From Luteimonas galliterrae (GTDB lineage Bacteria; Pseudomonadota; Gammaproteobacteria; Xanthomonadales; Xanthomonadaceae), in the NCBI RefSeq assembly GCF_023374055.1, contig NZ_JAMBEP010000001.1:1426001-1490000 (forward strand): a DNA stretch of 64,000 nucleotides, in the 5' to 3' direction. The position numbers and the translations under genes were made by a program. Shown here piece by piece: positions 36,383-45,204 of the stretch (positions are counted from its first letter, which is position 1; each line of letters begins with the position of its first letter). The notes under the pieces were generated by a model that did no database searches, was not told where the DNA came from, and saw only the letters and a program-made list of their open reading frames with translations.

Positions 36383-38050
36383 ATGTTCCGCAAGCCCGTA
36401 TTGCTGCCGCTCGTCGTGGCCCTGACGCTGGCCGCCTGCCAGCGCGACGCATCGCAAACCGCCGCACCCGCCACGCCGGGCACCATGGCCGCACCTGCGG
36501 AAAAACCCGCGACGCCGACGGCGCAACCGGTGGCCTTCGCTTTCGAAGAAGCCGACATCGCCAGCCTGCAATCGCGCATGGACAAGGGCGAGCTGAGCAG
36601 CCATGCGCTGACCCAAGCGTATCTGGACCGCATCGCGGCGATCGACGAAGCCGGGCCGGCGCTGAATTCGGTGATCGAACTCAATCCCGATGCCTTGAAG
36701 GAAGCCGATGCGCGCGATACCGAACGCAAGGCCGGCAACAAGCGCAGCGCGCTGCACGGCATTCCGGTGCTGCTGAAGGACAACATCGACGCCACGCCGA
36801 TGGCCAACTCCGCGGGCTCGCTGGCGCTGGCGAACCACAAGCCCAAGACCGATGCTTATCTGGTGCAACGTTTGCGCGAAGCGGGCGCGGTGATCCTGGG
36901 CAAGACCAATCTGAGCGAGTGGGCGAATTTCCGTTCGACGCGATCCACGTCCGGCTGGAGCGGGCGCGGCGGGCAGACCAAGAATCCGTACGCTTTGGAC
37001 CGCAATCCCTGCGGCTCCAGCTCCGGCACTGGCACCGCGATCGCGGCGAATCTCGCGGCGGTCGGCATCGGCACCGAGACCGACGGCAGCATCATCTGCC
37101 CCGCCGCCGTCGCAGGCCTGGTGGGCATCAAGCCGACCGTGGGCCTAGTGAGCCGCAGCGGCATCATTCCGATCTCGCACAGCCAGGACACCGCCGGCCC
37201 GATGACGCGCACGGTCGCCGATGCGGCCGTGCTGCTGGCGGCCATTACCGGCAAAGACGACGCCGATATCGCCACGCAGGCCAATGTGGGCCGCGCGGTA
37301 TTCGATTACACCGCCAACCTGAAGACCGACGGATTGAAAGGCGCCCGCATCGGCGTAGTGCGCAAGCTGATGGGCTACCAGCCCGACGTCGATGCGGCGA
37401 TGGAGAAAGCGATCGTTTCGATCGAGTCTTCCGGCGCCGAAGTGGTCGACGTGGAGATCCCGACGCTCGGCAAGTGGGACGAGCCCGAATTCGAAGTGCT
37501 GCTGTACGAATTCAAGGCCGGGCTCGAGGCTTATCTCGCCAAAAGCGAAGCACCAGTGAAGACGCTCACCGAGCTGATCGAATTCAACAAGAAGAACGCC
37601 GCCGCAGAAATGCCCTATTTCGCGCAGGAAATCTTCGAAAAGGCGCAAGCCAAGGGCCCGCTGAGCGACGCGGCCTACATCGAAGCGCGCACCAAGGCGC
37701 GCAAGCTTGCCGGGCCCGAAGGCATCGGCGCCGCGCTCAAGGCGAACAAACTCGATGCGCTGATCGCGCCGTCGATGTCGCCGGCCTGGTTGACCGACCC
37801 GATCAGCGGCGACCATTTCACCGGCGCGGGCTACGGCGCCGCCGCCGTCGCCGGCACGCCCAGCATCACCGTGCCGATGGGCGACAGCCATGGCCTGCCG
37901 CTGGGCATCACCTTCATGGGTCCGGCATGGAGCGAACCGCGTTTGATCGAGTTGGCGTATTCGTTCGAACAGGCGACGAAGGCTCGCAAGGCGCCGAAGT
38001 TCTTGCCGACGGTGACGCCGCAGAACGAGATGGCGAAGGCCGTGAAGTAG
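36383..38050 (+). CDS. Amidase-signature lipoprotein, peptide amidase-like
   Basis: A 555-residue amidase-signature enzyme made as a lipoprotein (LTLAAC, Cys19), followed by an Ala/Pro/Thr-rich linker to about residue 50. The Ser-cisSer-Lys triad is Lys132 (VLLKDNID), Ser212 (NPCGSSSGTG) and Ser236 (TETDGSIICP). The spacing and flanking sequence are close to what I recall of the peptide amidase Pam of Stenotrophomonas maltophilia, which removes C-terminal amide from peptides. The periplasmic location agrees, but amidated-peptide specificity is an inference. No clear ribosome site precedes the ATG (GGGGATCTGAC). Confidence 0.9.
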   Translation: MFRKPVLLPLVVALTLAACQRDASQTAAPATPGTMAAPAEKPATPTAQPVAFAFEEADIASLQSRMDKGELSSHALTQAYLDRIAAIDEAGPALNSVIELNPDALKEADARDTERKAGNKRSALHGIPVLLKDNIDATPMANSAGSLALANHKPKTDAYLVQRLREAGAVILGKTNLSEWANFRSTRSTSGWSGRGGQTKNPYALDRNPCGSSSGTGTAIAANLAAVGIGTETDGSIICPAAVAGLVGIKPTVGLVSRSGIIPISHSQDTAGPMTRTVADAAVLLAAITGKDDADIATQANVGRAVFDYTANLKTDGLKGARIGVVRKLMGYQPDVDAAMEKAIVSIESSGAEVVDVEIPTLGKWDEPEFEVLLYEFKAGLEAYLAKSEAPVKTLTELIEFNKKNAAAEMPYFAQEIFEKAQAKGPLSDAAYIEARTKARKLAGPEGIGAALKANKLDALIAPSMSPAWLTDPISGDHFTGAGYGAAAVAGTPSITVPMGDSHGLPLGITFMGPAWSEPRLIELAYSFEQATKARKAPKFLPTVTPQNEMAKAVK

Positions 38051-38093
38051 CGACCAACGCAAGCGGCCCCGCTATTGCCGAAGACCGCGGCTT

Positions 38094-38249
38094 TTCCCCT
38101 CTCCCTTTACGGGAGAGGGACAGGCCCGAAGGGCCAGGGAGAGGGTCCGGTTTTTCTAGCGCCACAGCAGTAAGGGCAAGCACGCTTGCTTCGCTCGCGC
38201 CCCTCTCCTGCCCTTCGGGGATCCTCTCCCGCAAGGGGAGAGGAAAAAG
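38094..38249. repeat. CTCTCCCTTTACGGGAGAGGG composite repeat, copy 2
   Basis: The same hairpin chain as at 9468-9603, in the same order, with about 20 extra bases in the middle. It occupies most of the 305-base gap between the convergent amidase and YCF48-like genes. The last 100 bases of that gap show nothing else. Confidence 0.9.
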
Positions 38250-38355
38250 CGGGGCGTCGTCAGTCGGCGATTCGACCGCGCAATGTGGTCCGCATAGCCG
38301 CTGGACCCAGCCTGCACCGGCTATGAGATCGATTGCGCCGACTCTCTCGCCACGA

Positions 38356-39426
38356 TCAAGGCCGCGCTTCCCCGGAGACGCGATCAATCGGAGTCAACGC
38401 TTCGACACGCGCCAAACGGCCCTCGTTTCCGCTGGCCCAGCCAGCATCTCCGACAAAATCTATCGCGTCGTAACCGATCTTCGAAACCGTTTCCCATGAC
38501 GTACCTTTCCACACATCGACGCCACTCGGGCCTACAGCGATACAGGTCGGCTGCGTTTCCGCGCACGCCACACCCGAACGATACCCTTGTGTCTTGCCAG
38601 GCGTCGAAACATTCAATTGGCTAAGTTCGCTGGCCGGAGGTTCTGTCGGGACCAGAAATCGTCTCGATTCGCTGGCGACAGCTTCGGCCTCGAAATCTCC
38701 GCCTACGACGACAAAGCCCAACCGCATCGGCATCGCCGACACCGAGAATACTCCCGCGGACTGTTTTCCAGCCGGCAAACCGCTCGGCAGTTTTCTCCAG
38801 ACGCTCGCATCGTCGCTGCGTAAGTGGATATTGGCTTCTGCGCCGCCAGTCGCGACCAGTAGCGAGTCCCCAATTCGAGAGATGCACGTGCCGCTCGCAG
38901 CGAATGCCGCTTCGTCTTTGGTTGCTTTGGGGCCATCGCTCGACAGTTCCCAGCTACGGCCAGCGTCCGTCGTGGCGTATATCTGGAAACGGCCTTCGAC
39001 CGGATCGCCCATCATCCAGCCCTTGTCTCCATCGAACGCCATGCAATCGAAAAACGCCCGCGGATCCTTGTTCTGCAACGCGAGCTTCCACGATTTGCCG
39101 CCATCCTCGGTGCGATAAACGCGCGAAGCCTCACCCGGCCCGATGCTCAGCACCACCGCCGTATCCGCATCGAACCCTTCCACATCGCGGAAATCGAGCT
39201 CGCCGGCATCCGGTACTTTGATCGTCTGCCAATGCTTGCCGCCATCGACCGTACGCAGCACCGTGCCTTCGCGGCCGCTGGCCCAGGCGATGTCATCGCT
39301 GACCGCGGAAATGCCGCGCAACCTTACTTTGACGCCGCTGTCTTGCGGCACGATGCGGACTTCGGCGCAGGCGGCGCCAGCCGCGAACAGCAATACGGCG
39401 GCAATCGCGATTCGGATTATGGACAT
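38356..39426 (-). CDS. Secreted YCF48/BNR-repeat beta-propeller protein
   Basis: A 356-residue protein with a signal peptide (MSIIRIAIAAVLLFAAGAAC, then AE). It has repeats of the WASGxEGTVLRTxDGGKxW type: WASGREGTVLRTVDGGKHWQ, VYRTEDGGKSWKLAL, IYATTDAGRSWELSS and WASGNEGRLARVE. The pattern indicates a six- or seven-bladed propeller related to photosystem II assembly factor YCF48. Bacterial members are periplasmic or outer-membrane proteins of unclear role. Two cysteines (DCMAF and GTCIS), plus two later ones (VACAETQPTCIA), may pair. Confidence 0.85.
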   Translation of the reverse strand: MSIIRIAIAAVLLFAAGAACAEVRIVPQDSGVKVRLRGISAVSDDIAWASGREGTVLRTVDGGKHWQTIKVPDAGELDFRDVEGFDADTAVVLSIGPGEASRVYRTEDGGKSWKLALQNKDPRAFFDCMAFDGDKGWMMGDPVEGRFQIYATTDAGRSWELSSDGPKATKDEAAFAASGTCISRIGDSLLVATGGAEANIHLRSDDASVWRKLPSGLPAGKQSAGVFSVSAMPMRLGFVVVGGDFEAEAVASESRRFLVPTEPPASELSQLNVSTPGKTQGYRSGVACAETQPTCIAVGPSGVDVWKGTSWETVSKIGYDAIDFVGDAGWASGNEGRLARVEALTPIDRVSGEARP

Positions 39427-39474
39427 GGCGCGCTCCAGCGGAATCGCGCCGAGCCTAGCACGGCTAGGCAGCCT

Positions 39475-39606
39475 GCTTTTGTAGGAGCGGCTTTAGCCGC
39501 GAGCTTTTCCAGGAGAGGCGAAAGCAAAGTCACTGGATTCCCGCCTTCGCGGGAATGACGGCTATGAGCAAGATCAAGAGCTCGCGGCTAAAGCCGCGCC
39601 CACAAA
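39475..39606. repeat. GAGCGGCTTnAGCCGC repeat, copy 7, with a nested second repeat
   Basis: Arms GTAGGAGCGGCTTTAGCCGC plus GAGCT and AGCTCGCGGCTAAAGCCGCG plus CCCAC enclose GGATTCCCGCCTTCGCGGGA plus ATGACGG. The nested unit is a member of the GTCATnCC hairpin family seen at 981-1058. It ends 13 bases before the DAHP synthase stop. Confidence 0.92.
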
Positions 39607-39619
39607 GAACAGAAGGAGC

Positions 39620-41014
39620 TCAGGCCGACGCAGGCGCCGCGATCTGCGCTTGCTTGCGCACGATCAGCATCGCCGTCTCCAGCGCCTGCTCGTAATTCAG
39701 GCGCGGATCGACTGTGGAGCGGTAAGCGCGTTCCAGGTCGATATCGGTCAGGTCCCTCGCGCCGCCGGTGCATTCGGTCACGTCCTCGCCGGTCAGCTCC
39801 AGGTGCACGCCGCCCAGGCGGGTGCCGGCCGCTGCGTGCAGATCGAAGGATTGCTCGACCTCGCTGCGGATGTTGCCGAAGCGGCGCGTCTTGTAGCCGT
39901 TACTGGTGCTCTCGGTGTTGCCGTGCATCGGATCGCAGATCCACAGCACGCGGCGGCCATCGCGCTTCACGGCATCGAGCAGCGCCGGCAATTTGTCGGC
40001 GATGTGCGCCGCGCCCATGCGGTGGATCAGGCTCAGGCGGCCTGGTTCGTCGTCCGGATTGAGCACGTCGATCAATTTCAGCAGCTGGTCCGGCGTCACC
40101 GACGGCCCGATCTTGACCGCGATCGGATTGCGGATGCCGCGGAAATACTCCACATGCGCGCCGTCGAGCGCGGCCGTGCGCATGCCGATCCACGGGAAAT
40201 GCGTGCTCAGGTTGAACCAGCCCCACTGCCGCGGCACCTGCCGCGTCTGCGCTTCCTCGTACGGCAGCAGCAAGGCTTCGTGCGAAGTGTAGAAGTCGAC
40301 GCGGTTGAGGTTGTGCACCTGCGCGCCGGACAGGGTTTCCATGAAGCGCACCGCGTCGCCGATGCCGGCGACCATGCGGTGGTATTCGTCGGCCAGCGGC
40401 GAATGCGTGACCCAGCCCAGGTCCCAGTACTCGGGATGGTGCAGGTCGGCGAAACCGCCGTCGATCAGCGAACGCACGAAATTCATCGTCATCGCCGAAC
40501 GCGCGTGCGCCTTGATCATGCGGCGCGGATCGGGAATGCGCGCCTCCGGCGAGAATTCGGGTGCGTTGATGATGTCGCCGCGGTAGCTCGGCAGCGTGTG
40601 CTCGCCGCGCGTCTCGGTATCGGCCGAACGCGGCTTGGCGTACTGGCCGGCGAAACGGCCCACGCGCACCACCGGCAGGCGCAAGCCGTGCACCAGCACC
40701 AGGCTCATCTGCAGCAGCACTTTGAGCCGGTTGGAAATGACGTCGGAATTGCAGTCGGTGAAATTCTCGGCGCAATCGCCGCCCTGCAGCAGGAAGCGCC
40801 TGCCCTCCTGCGCTTCGGCCAGGTATTGCTTGAGCGCCAGGATTTCCCACGACGTGACCAGCGGCGGCAAAGCGCGCAGCTCCTGCTGCACCCCGGCGAG
40901 CGCGTCGGCGTCCGGATAACTCGGCTGCTGCACCGCTGGGCGCGCGCGCCAGCCGCCCGGTGTCCAATCGGTCGGCAGGTTCACGGGTTGCAGGTTGCGG
41001 TCGGGGGTCGCCAT
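39620..41014 (-). CDS. 3-deoxy-7-phosphoheptulonate synthase, class II
   Basis: A 464-residue plant-type (class II, AroAII) DAHP synthase that joins PEP and erythrose 4-phosphate in the first step of aromatic amino acid synthesis. Key blocks are LQGGDCAENFTDCNSD with a metal cysteine, VVRVGRFAGQYAKPRS, KIGPSVTPDQLL, RVLWICDPMHGNTES and GGVHLELTGEDVTECTGG. I take the ATG at 41014 (MATPDRNLQ); one ten codons upstream is also open. It is probably regulated by aromatic end products, but no leader peptide is visible. Confidence 0.95.
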   Translation of the reverse strand: MATPDRNLQPVNLPTDWTPGGWRARPAVQQPSYPDADALAGVQQELRALPPLVTSWEILALKQYLAEAQEGRRFLLQGGDCAENFTDCNSDVISNRLKVLLQMSLVLVHGLRLPVVRVGRFAGQYAKPRSADTETRGEHTLPSYRGDIINAPEFSPEARIPDPRRMIKAHARSAMTMNFVRSLIDGGFADLHHPEYWDLGWVTHSPLADEYHRMVAGIGDAVRFMETLSGAQVHNLNRVDFYTSHEALLLPYEEAQTRQVPRQWGWFNLSTHFPWIGMRTAALDGAHVEYFRGIRNPIAVKIGPSVTPDQLLKLIDVLNPDDEPGRLSLIHRMGAAHIADKLPALLDAVKRDGRRVLWICDPMHGNTESTSNGYKTRRFGNIRSEVEQSFDLHAAAGTRLGGVHLELTGEDVTECTGGARDLTDIDLERAYRSTVDPRLNYEQALETAMLIVRKQAQIAAPASA

Positions 41015-41095
41015 GGCTTCGTGTCGTTTGCTGCATTGCACCAACGCATCATCGCCCCAGCCAGCTTGCGCCGCAACCGTTACCGCTGCAACGGT

Positions 41096-41590
41096 TCAGC
41101 GGCGCCGGAAAGCGGCCCACAGCGCCCAGACGGCGAGCAGCAGGAACCACGCCAGGCTCCAGGCCGGCATCGATAGGCCGAGGAAAGTCCAGTCGACCTT
41201 GGCGCACTCGCCCGAGCCGGTCATCACCTTGCGGATGACGTCGGTCAGCGCATTGGTTTCCATCATGAATTCCAGCGGCGGCCCGCAATGCGGCACCTGG
41301 TCGGGCGGCAGATGGGTCAGCCAGACATGCCTTCCCGCGATGCCGATGCCGACGCCGGCGGCCAGCAGCGCCAGCACACCGTAGACACGCCGCCCGCCAC
41401 CGCCCTTCGGCGCGTGCAAGCCGCCGATGAGGAAGACCACGCCCAGTGCGGCGAACGCGATCCGCTGGAAGATGCACAGCGGGCAAGGTTCCAGACCCAG
41501 GTGGAACTGCGAATACAGCGCGAAGCCGATCAGCGCGGCGCAGGCGACGAAGCCCAGCAGATAGGCGGAACGGAAGGAGAGTCGGTTCAT
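41096..41590 (-). CDS. dsbB: Disulfide bond formation protein B
   Basis: A 164-residue inner membrane quinone reductase that reoxidises DsbA. Four transmembrane segments are evident. The first redox pair is Cys36-Cys39 in EPCPLCIFQR, the second Cys102 and Cys129 (VPHCGPP and GSGECAKVDW) in the second periplasmic loop. The start at 41590 has AAGG 12 bases upstream; a longer frame adds MRPMLRFPA. It lies between DAHP synthase and the end of the ribosomal operon, all on the minus strand. Confidence 0.95.
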   Translation of the reverse strand: MNRLSFRSAYLLGFVACAALIGFALYSQFHLGLEPCPLCIFQRIAFAALGVVFLIGGLHAPKGGGGRRVYGVLALLAAGVGIGIAGRHVWLTHLPPDQVPHCGPPLEFMMETNALTDVIRKVMTGSGECAKVDWTFLGLSMPAWSLAWFLLLAVWALWAAFRRR

Positions 41591-41671
41591 GGCGGGGAAC
41601 CTTAGCATGGGCCGCAAGCCGCGGATTGCCCCTCACAGACCAGCGACAGCGGCGAAAGTTGCCGGCCGCCG

Positions 41672-41767
41672 GCTTTTGTAGGAGCGGCTTTAGCCGCGAG
41701 CTCTTCGGCCCGGATCGCAGCGAACTGTTGGAAAGAGCTCGCGGCTGAAGCCGCTCCTACGAAAAGC
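41672..41767. repeat. GAGCGGCTTnAGCCGC repeat, copy 8
   Basis: Arms GTAGGAGCGGCTTTAGCCGC plus GAGCTCTT and AAGAGCTCGCGGCTGAAGCC plus GCTCCTAC. It lies just beyond the terminator of the alpha operon and about 80 bases upstream of dsbB. Confidence 0.95.
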
Positions 41768-41775
41768 AAAAAACA

Positions 41776-41802
41776 AAAACCCCGGCGCGAGGCCGGGGTT
41801 TT
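41776..41802 (-). terminator. Terminator of the ribosomal protein/rpoA operon
   Basis: AAAACCCCGGC and GCCGGGGTTTT form a perfect 11-bp stem around five bases. On the minus strand the T-rich tail TTTTTGTTTTTTG continues past it. It lies 20 bases after the rplQ stop and closes the long S10-spc-alpha series. Confidence 0.95.
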
Positions 41803-41822
41803 CGGTGATCGCAGCGCGAGGC

Positions 41823-42194
41823 TTATTCGGCCGCTTGCGGGCGGTCGACCAGTTCCACATACGCCATCGGCGCATTGTCGCCGGCGCGGAAGCCGCATTT
41901 GAGGATGCGCAGGTAACCGCCCGGGCGGTTCGCGTAGCGCGGGCCCAGCACGGTGAACAGCGTGCCGACGGCTTCCTTGTCGCGCAGGCGCGAGAAGGCC
42001 AGGCGGCGGTTGGCCACGCCGTCCTTCTTGGACAGGGTGATTAGCGGCTCTGCGACGCGGCGCAGTTCCTTGGCTTTGGGCAGCGTGGTCTTGATCAGCT
42101 CGTGCTTGATCAGCGAGGCGGCCATGTTGGTGAACATCGCATCGCGATGGGCGCTGGTGCGGCTGAATTTACGGCCGGCTTTTTGGTGGCGCAT
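41823..42194 (-). CDS. rplQ: 50S ribosomal protein L17
   Basis: A 123-residue L17 with the family start [17 protein letters not shown], the [17 protein letters not shown] helix and [20 protein letters not shown] at the end. It is the last gene of the alpha operon. The spacer to rpoA is 183 bases, longer than usual in this operon. It contains a small hairpin (CCCCGCCGAAGCGGGG near 42354-42369) but no T-run. Confidence 0.97.
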   Translation of the reverse strand: MRHQKAGRKFSRTSAHRDAMFTNMAASLIKHELIKTTLPKAKELRRVAEPLITLSKKDGVANRRLAFSRLRDKEAVGTLFTVLGPRYANRPGGYLRILKCGFRAGDNAPMAYVELVDRPQAAE

Positions 42195-42377
42195 GGTTAG
42201 GATTCCTGTCGAATATTGATGCGTTGGACTTCGTTGTCGCCTTCATGGCGCTGGAGCATCGGACTGCGGTTGGTCCTGGCCGGCCTATCCTTGACCGGCG
42301 AGTCGCGGGCTGAGCCCGTCGACGTGTGTTACGCGAAACTCGAAACACGAACCCCGCCGAAGCGGGGATCGCTTACA

Positions 42378-43376
42378 TCAGCCCATCATGCCGTGCTGCG
42401 AGATGCCGGCCGGCGGCCAGTTCTCGAGCTTCATGCCCAGCGACAAACCGCGCTGCGCCAGCACTTCCTTGATTTCGGTCAGCGACTTCTTGCCCAGGTT
42501 CGGGGTTTTGAGCAGTTCCACTTCGGTCTTCTGGATCAGATCGCCGATGTAGTAGATGCTCTCGGCCTTGAGGCAGTTGGCCGAACGCACGGTCAGCTCG
42601 AGATCGTCGATCGGGCGCAGCAGCACCGGATCCACGCCCGTGGCGACCGGCTTGGCGGCGCCGCGCTCGCGGTGGGTGAAGTCGCCGAACACGCTCAGCT
42701 GATCGGTGAGGATGTCGGCGGCGGTGCGCACGGCTTCCTCGGCGTCGATCGTGCCGTTGGTTTCGATGTCAAGCACCAGCTTGTCCAGGTCGGTGCGCTG
42801 CTCGACGCGCGCGGCTTCGACCGCGTAGGCGACGCGGCGGACCGGCGAGAACGAGGCGTCCAGCATCAGACGGCCGATGGTGCGGGTTTCTTCGTCGGGA
42901 CGGCGGCGCGTGGTGGCCGGCTGGTAGCCGAAGCCGCGCTCGATCTTCAAGCGCATGTTCAGCGACGCGTCCTTGGTCAGGTGGCAGATCACGTGGTCGG
43001 GATTGAGGATCTCGACGTTGTGGTCGGTCTTGATGTCGCCCGCGGTGACCGTGCCCGGCTCCTGCTTGCTCAAGCTGAGGGTGGCGCTGTCGCCGGTGCC
43101 CATGCGGATGGCGACGTCTTTCAGGTTGAGCAGCACTTCCAGGACGTCTTCCTGCAAGCCTTCGATGGTGCTGTATTCGTGCAGCACGCCGTCGATCTCG
43201 ACCTCGGTGATGGCGAAGCCGGGGATCGAGGACAGCAGCACGCGGCGCAGCGCGTTGCCGAGGGTGTGGCCATAGCCGCGCTCCAGCGGTTCGATCACGA
43301 CCTTCGCGCGGTTGTCGGCGAGGCGTTCGATCTGCGGACCCTTGGGGCGCAAAACCTGGTTGGCGGTAACCGTCAT
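42378..43376 (-). CDS. rpoA: DNA-directed RNA polymerase subunit alpha
   Basis: A 332-residue alpha subunit. The N-terminal dimerisation domain includes [20 protein letters not shown]. The C-terminal domain that contacts UP elements and activators includes [20 protein letters not shown], holding the arginine and asparagine equivalent to E. coli Arg265 and Asn268. GGAGACGCTACAAC precedes the ATG. It follows rpsD by 145 bases. Confidence 0.97.
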   Translation of the reverse strand: MTVTANQVLRPKGPQIERLADNRAKVVIEPLERGYGHTLGNALRRVLLSSIPGFAITEVEIDGVLHEYSTIEGLQEDVLEVLLNLKDVAIRMGTGDSATLSLSKQEPGTVTAGDIKTDHNVEILNPDHVICHLTKDASLNMRLKIERGFGYQPATTRRRPDEETRTIGRLMLDASFSPVRRVAYAVEAARVEQRTDLDKLVLDIETNGTIDAEEAVRTAADILTDQLSVFGDFTHRERGAAKPVATGVDPVLLRPIDDLELTVRSANCLKAESIYYIGDLIQKTEVELLKTPNLGKKSLTEIKEVLAQRGLSLGMKLENWPPAGISQHGMMG

Positions 43377-43521
43377 GTTGTAGCGTCTCCTGCGGTGACC
43401 GACGGTGTGGGGGACGCCGGTCTTATGCTTTTGGAGCCCCCTCGTTGCGGAGGGAGCGGCCGATGCGCGTCGCGTACCGGCCAGGTTGCGGAAGCGGTCA
43501 GGCTTCCGGCTCTTGTTTCTA

Positions 43522-44151
43522 TTACTTCGAGTACAACTCGACGATCAGCGCTTCGTTGATGTCGGCCGGCAGGTCGGCGCGGTCAGGCACCGCCTTGAAC
43601 ACGCCGCTGAACTTCTTGGAATCGACTTCGATCCAGGAAGGCGACAGGTCCATCGTGGCCGAAACGGTCAGGGCTTCCTGCACGCGCAACTGCTTCTGCG
43701 CGCGCTCGGACAACGCGATCGCGTCGCCGGCCTTGACCTGGTACGAAGGCAGATTGACCGGCTTGCCGTTGACCGTGACGCCGCGATGCGACACCAGCTG
43801 GCGGGCGGCAGGACGCGTGACCGCGAAACCCATGCGGTAGATCACGTTGTCCAAGCGGGTCTCGAGCAACTGCAGCAGGTTCTCGCCGGTGTTGCCCTTC
43901 TTGGTCGAGGCCTTCTTGTAATAGTTGCGGAACTGACGTTCCAGCAGGCCGTAAATACGCTTGACCTTCTGCTTCTCGCGCAGCTGGGTGGCGTAGTCGG
44001 ACAGCTTGCCCTTGCGCGCAGTGGCGCCGTGCTGGCCGGGCTTCTGCTCCAGCTTGCACTTGGAGTCCAGCGCACGGGCCGGGCTCTTGAGGGACAGGTC
44101 GGCGCCTTCGCGGCGCGCGAGCTTACAGGTGGGACCGATGTAACGAGCCAT
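43522..44151 (-). CDS. rpsD: 30S ribosomal protein S4
   Basis: A 209-residue S4 starting [19 protein letters not shown], with an S4 RNA-binding domain ([20 protein letters not shown], then [12 protein letters not shown]). S4 nucleates 30S assembly and in E. coli represses the alpha operon through a leader at rpsM. Its own gene lies third in that operon here, 19 bases after rpsK. Confidence 0.97.
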   Translation of the reverse strand: MARYIGPTCKLARREGADLSLKSPARALDSKCKLEQKPGQHGATARKGKLSDYATQLREKQKVKRIYGLLERQFRNYYKKASTKKGNTGENLLQLLETRLDNVIYRMGFAVTRPAARQLVSHRGVTVNGKPVNLPSYQVKAGDAIALSERAQKQLRVQEALTVSATMDLSPSWIEVDSKKFSGVFKAVPDRADLPADINEALIVELYSK

Positions 44152-44170
44152 TGTTCTAGTGCTCCCGGCG

Positions 44171-44563
44171 TCAGACGCGACGCTTCTTCGGCGGACGGCA
44201 CCCGTTGTGCGGGATAGGCGTCACGTCGATGATGTTGATGATCTTGTAGCCGACGTTGTTCAACGAACGTACGGCCGACTCGCGTCCCGGGCCCGGGCCC
44301 TTGATGCGCACTTCCAGCGACTTCACGCCGTAATCCAGCGCGGCCTTGCCGGCCTTTTCGGCGGCGACCTGCGCGGCGAACGGGGTCGACTTGCGCGAAC
44401 CGCGGAAACCCGCGCCGCCCGAGGTCGCCCACGACAGCGCATTGCCCTGGCGGTCGGTGATGGTGACGATGGTGTTGTTGAAAGAAGCGTGGACGTGCGC
44501 GATGCCGTCGGTGACGACGCGCTTGATCTTCTTCTTGGTTTTGGCAACTGCCGGCTTGGCCAT
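44171..44563 (-). CDS. rpsK: 30S ribosomal protein S11
   Basis: A 130-residue S11 with a lysine-rich start, [33 protein letters not shown] and the basic end [15 protein letters not shown]. It lies 15 bases after rpsM and is part of the platform of the small subunit. Confidence 0.97.
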   Translation of the reverse strand: MAKPAVAKTKKKIKRVVTDGIAHVHASFNNTIVTITDRQGNALSWATSGGAGFRGSRKSTPFAAQVAAEKAGKAALDYGVKSLEVRIKGPGPGRESAVRSLNNVGYKIINIIDVTPIPHNGCRPPKKRRV

Positions 44564-44578
44564 TTTCGAATTCCTCGA

Positions 44579-44935
44579 TTACTTCTTGATGGCCTTGCGC
44601 GGGCCCTTGCGGGTACGTGCATTGGTCCGGGTGCGCTGGCCGCGCAGCGGCAGGCCGCGACGATGGCGCAGGCCGCGGTAGCAGGCCAGGTCCATCAGGC
44701 GCTTGATGGCGATGCCGACTTCGCGACGCAGGTCGCCCTCGACCACGTACTTGCCGACTTCGGCGCGCAGGCGCTCGACTTCCGGCTCGGACAGGTCGCG
44801 GATCTTGGTCGACAAGGTCACGCCCGCATCGACGCAGACCTTCTTCGAACGGGTACGGCCGATGCCGTAGATGCTTTGTAGCCCGACCCAGACGTGTTTC
44901 TGGGCAGGCAGGTTGACACCTGCAATACGCGCCAT
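44579..44935 (-). CDS. rpsM: 30S ribosomal protein S13
   Basis: A 118-residue S13 ([20 protein letters not shown], helix-two-turn-helix [33 protein letters not shown]). It is the first gene of the alpha group after a 269-base gap from secY. That gap holds a promoter candidate and a CCGGAT hairpin 26-44 bases upstream of the start, a possible S4 regulatory site. GGAGATCCGCGC precedes the ATG. Confidence 0.97.
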   Translation of the reverse strand: MARIAGVNLPAQKHVWVGLQSIYGIGRTRSKKVCVDAGVTLSTKIRDLSEPEVERLRAEVGKYVVEGDLRREVGIAIKRLMDLACYRGLRHRRGLPLRGQRTRTNARTRKGPRKAIKK

Positions 44936-44960
44936 GCGCGGATCTCCAACTGGTTAGCGG

Positions 44961-44979
44961 CCGGATCTATTAAATCCGG
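44961..44979 (-). promoter_or_regulatory. Leader hairpin upstream of rpsM
   Basis: CCGGAT-CTATTAA-ATCCGG is a 6-bp stem with a 7-base loop in the leader of rpsM. In E. coli the S4 repressor binds a pseudoknot in this leader. Whether this simple hairpin plays that part is unknown. Confidence 0.4.
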
Positions 44980-44994
44980 TCGAGTGAACACGAA

Positions 44995-45023
44995 ATTCTA
45001 ACAGGGTCTCGGGTTTCTAGGAA
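44995..45023 (-). promoter_or_regulatory. Candidate promoter of the alpha operon
   Basis: On the minus strand TAGAAT (44995-45000) lies 17 bases after TTCCTA (45018-45023). The -10 differs from consensus by one base; the -35 is weak. It would allow rpsM-rplQ to be transcribed independently of the S10 promoter. Confidence 0.4.
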
Positions 45024-45054
45024 GCCCGCGGCGGCCTAAGCCTCCGCAAGCCCG

Positions 45055-45160
45055 GCATGGGGAGTGTGCCCATGCTCCGGCGACGAACCGGTACTGGCCG
45101 CAACCCCCAAAATCCGGGGTTCCGCCCGCCCGCGCCACTCAAGCGCAGGGCTGGTACCGG
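45055..45160. repeat. Inverted repeats in the secY-rpsM gap
   Basis: Three palindromes fill the place where many bacteria carry rpmJ: GCATGGG-7-CCCATGC (45055-45075), the outer pair CCGGTAC/GTACCGG (45088-45094 and 45154-45160), and inside it an imperfect AACCCCC...CCGGGGTT hairpin. No L36 ORF is present on either strand. Confidence 0.6.
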
Positions 45161-45204
45161 CTCACCCGCGCGCGAGACCGCCGCGCGAGTCGCCCATCTT
45201 TGGA

